NCBI GenBank assembly: GCA_030544235.1
Contig: CM060464.1
Location: 25,872,152 to 25,936,151 of the forward strand
Origin: Lepturacanthus savala
Taxonomy: Eukaryota > Chordata > Actinopteri > Scombriformes > Trichiuridae
DNA: 64,000 nt
Direction: 5' to 3'
Part shown: piece by piece, positions 62,857-64,000 of the stretch
How positions within the stretch are numbered: position 1 is the stretch's first letter
Layout of the letters: each line of letters begins with the position of its first letter
The notes under the pieces: generated by a model
The model's database searches: none
What the model was told of the DNA's origin: nothing
Seen by the model: only the letters and a program-made list of their open reading frames with translations
Program-made: the position numbers and the translations under genes

Positions 62857-64000
62857 TTAGTTATTTAATGTATTTAATCACCAACAAAGTGCTTACAGTG
62901 TGGATTATTACTATAGCCATGAAATCTGCTAATATGTAAATTAGGTATATTATATTATTGTATTTGGTATGTCTTAGTGTTTTCGACTTATAGCAATGGA
63001 ATATAAATAAAGTTGATAAATATCTTGGGAGAATAATTATGGCCAGAATAGTGAAATAACCAGGTGAAGGAGTGGAGGGATTTAAAAAAGATATGATCTA
63101 GAAAAGTTTGAAAAGATAAGATCTGTTTACAACTGTGTGTGTGTCTTGAAATATGTTGATCTTGAAAAATGATTGCACAAAAAATAGTATTTTGTTATTT
63201 TTTTGTTATATGTTAATTTTGTTATTACCACTATTAACCTATTTAGTTAGATTTTTTTTTAATTTCTTTTGTAGCTGCATGGTTTTCATTCGACAGCTCT
63301 GTGCTTGACACGGTGCAGTCAGTTCTGTGTGGGAGTGTGTTCGGTGGGAGAAGCAAAGCTTTTAGCTCTCTATGAAGTCTAATGAGTGGCGCCGAGTGTC
63401 ACAACTCCTCCACAAATTACTGCCAGCTCTTAGCTCTCCCCAACTTTTGCCTCCTATTCTCTTCTGCACCTTCAGGCACTGCCAGCTTTTTTGTATAAAC
63501 AATCAATCAGAGGTACATTTTCCATTTCTGTGTCTATATGAAGGGGAAATTGGAGCGTGGGTTGTTGTTGGTTCACAGATAAAACAATGTAGATCAGAAC
63601 AGAGAGGCAAAAAACACTCAAAATGCATGGGGTGGTGACAAAGATTCAGTCAAAATATACTAATACTGATATTGATATACTAAAAAATGAAGAAAATATG
63701 ATTCCATTTTAAAAGATTGTAATTATTGGTAAGAAATGTGTTTGTTGAAAGTTATTTTATTTCATCTTCAAGGTATTTTGACAGTTTTCCTAGTGATACA
63801 TTGAATTTGTGTGTGTTTTCTTCTAATTCTGGTACAGCAGAACCCACCTGAACCTGACCTGCCCAAACTCAAAAAGTGAGAAATTCCAGAATCCAAAGAC
63901 ATTTAGATATTTAGAAGATATTATATATTTTAAAGATATTTAGTGACAGGTAAAATCATATAAAGGGTGTCCACATTAAACATTGTTATTTATCATAGGC
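62855..64000. other. gene-free end of the window
   Basis: AT-rich, except for a base-balanced block at 63280-63520 containing 'gagtggcgccgagtgtcaca'. No exon supported. Confidence 0.5.

Overview
The window is vertebrate nuclear DNA, most likely from a spiny-rayed (percomorph) teleost. Genes are split by GT-AG introns. CA/GT, AT and TCTA microsatellites are dense. tRNA-derived SINEs, LINE tails, palindromic hAT-type MITEs and an endogenous retrovirus are present, and the gene set and protein sequences are fish-like. There are no operons, CRISPR arrays or bacterial features. All exon models were read by eye from splice sites and reading frame.

Layout. At 291-5089 (minus) lies a complete complement properdin gene (cfp): 11 coding exons, 562 codons, TSR0 plus eight thrombospondin repeats. 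From 5.3 to 15.3 kb is a transposon cluster: a pogo-like element with a nested inverted-repeat element, a LINE 3' fragment, and a 6.2-kb endogenous retrovirus (8385-14574, minus). The retrovirus has two LTRs, a 4-bp target duplication, a tRNA-Tyr primer site, broken gag and env, and most of pol deleted. It sits inside an older, unidentified open reading frame. From 16.6 to 39.0 kb is the gene-rich core: eif4e (minus, 216 aa), adh5 (class III alcohol dehydrogenase, minus, 376 aa), two exons of an unidentified gene (minus), gar1 (minus, 212 aa) and a second alcohol dehydrogenase of the classical fish type (plus, 381 aa). The eif4e-adh5 neighbourhood matches the conserved vertebrate EIF4E-ADH cluster. 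The two ADH genes share exon lengths and so are duplicates, now separated by gar1. From 39.2 to 64.0 kb I see no protein-coding gene. That stretch holds repeats and several unique, base-balanced blocks that could be conserved regulatory DNA.

The genes are functionally independent: complement stabilisation (cfp), cap binding in translation (eif4e), formaldehyde/S-nitrosoglutathione metabolism (adh5), H/ACA RNP assembly (gar1) and alcohol/aldehyde metabolism (second ADH). No new multi-gene system was recognised. The most unusual items are the unidentified ORF split in frame by the retrovirus, the enlarged properdin whose 3' splice sites abut TG repeats, a GC-AG intron in the second ADH, and the unidentified gene just downstream of gar1.
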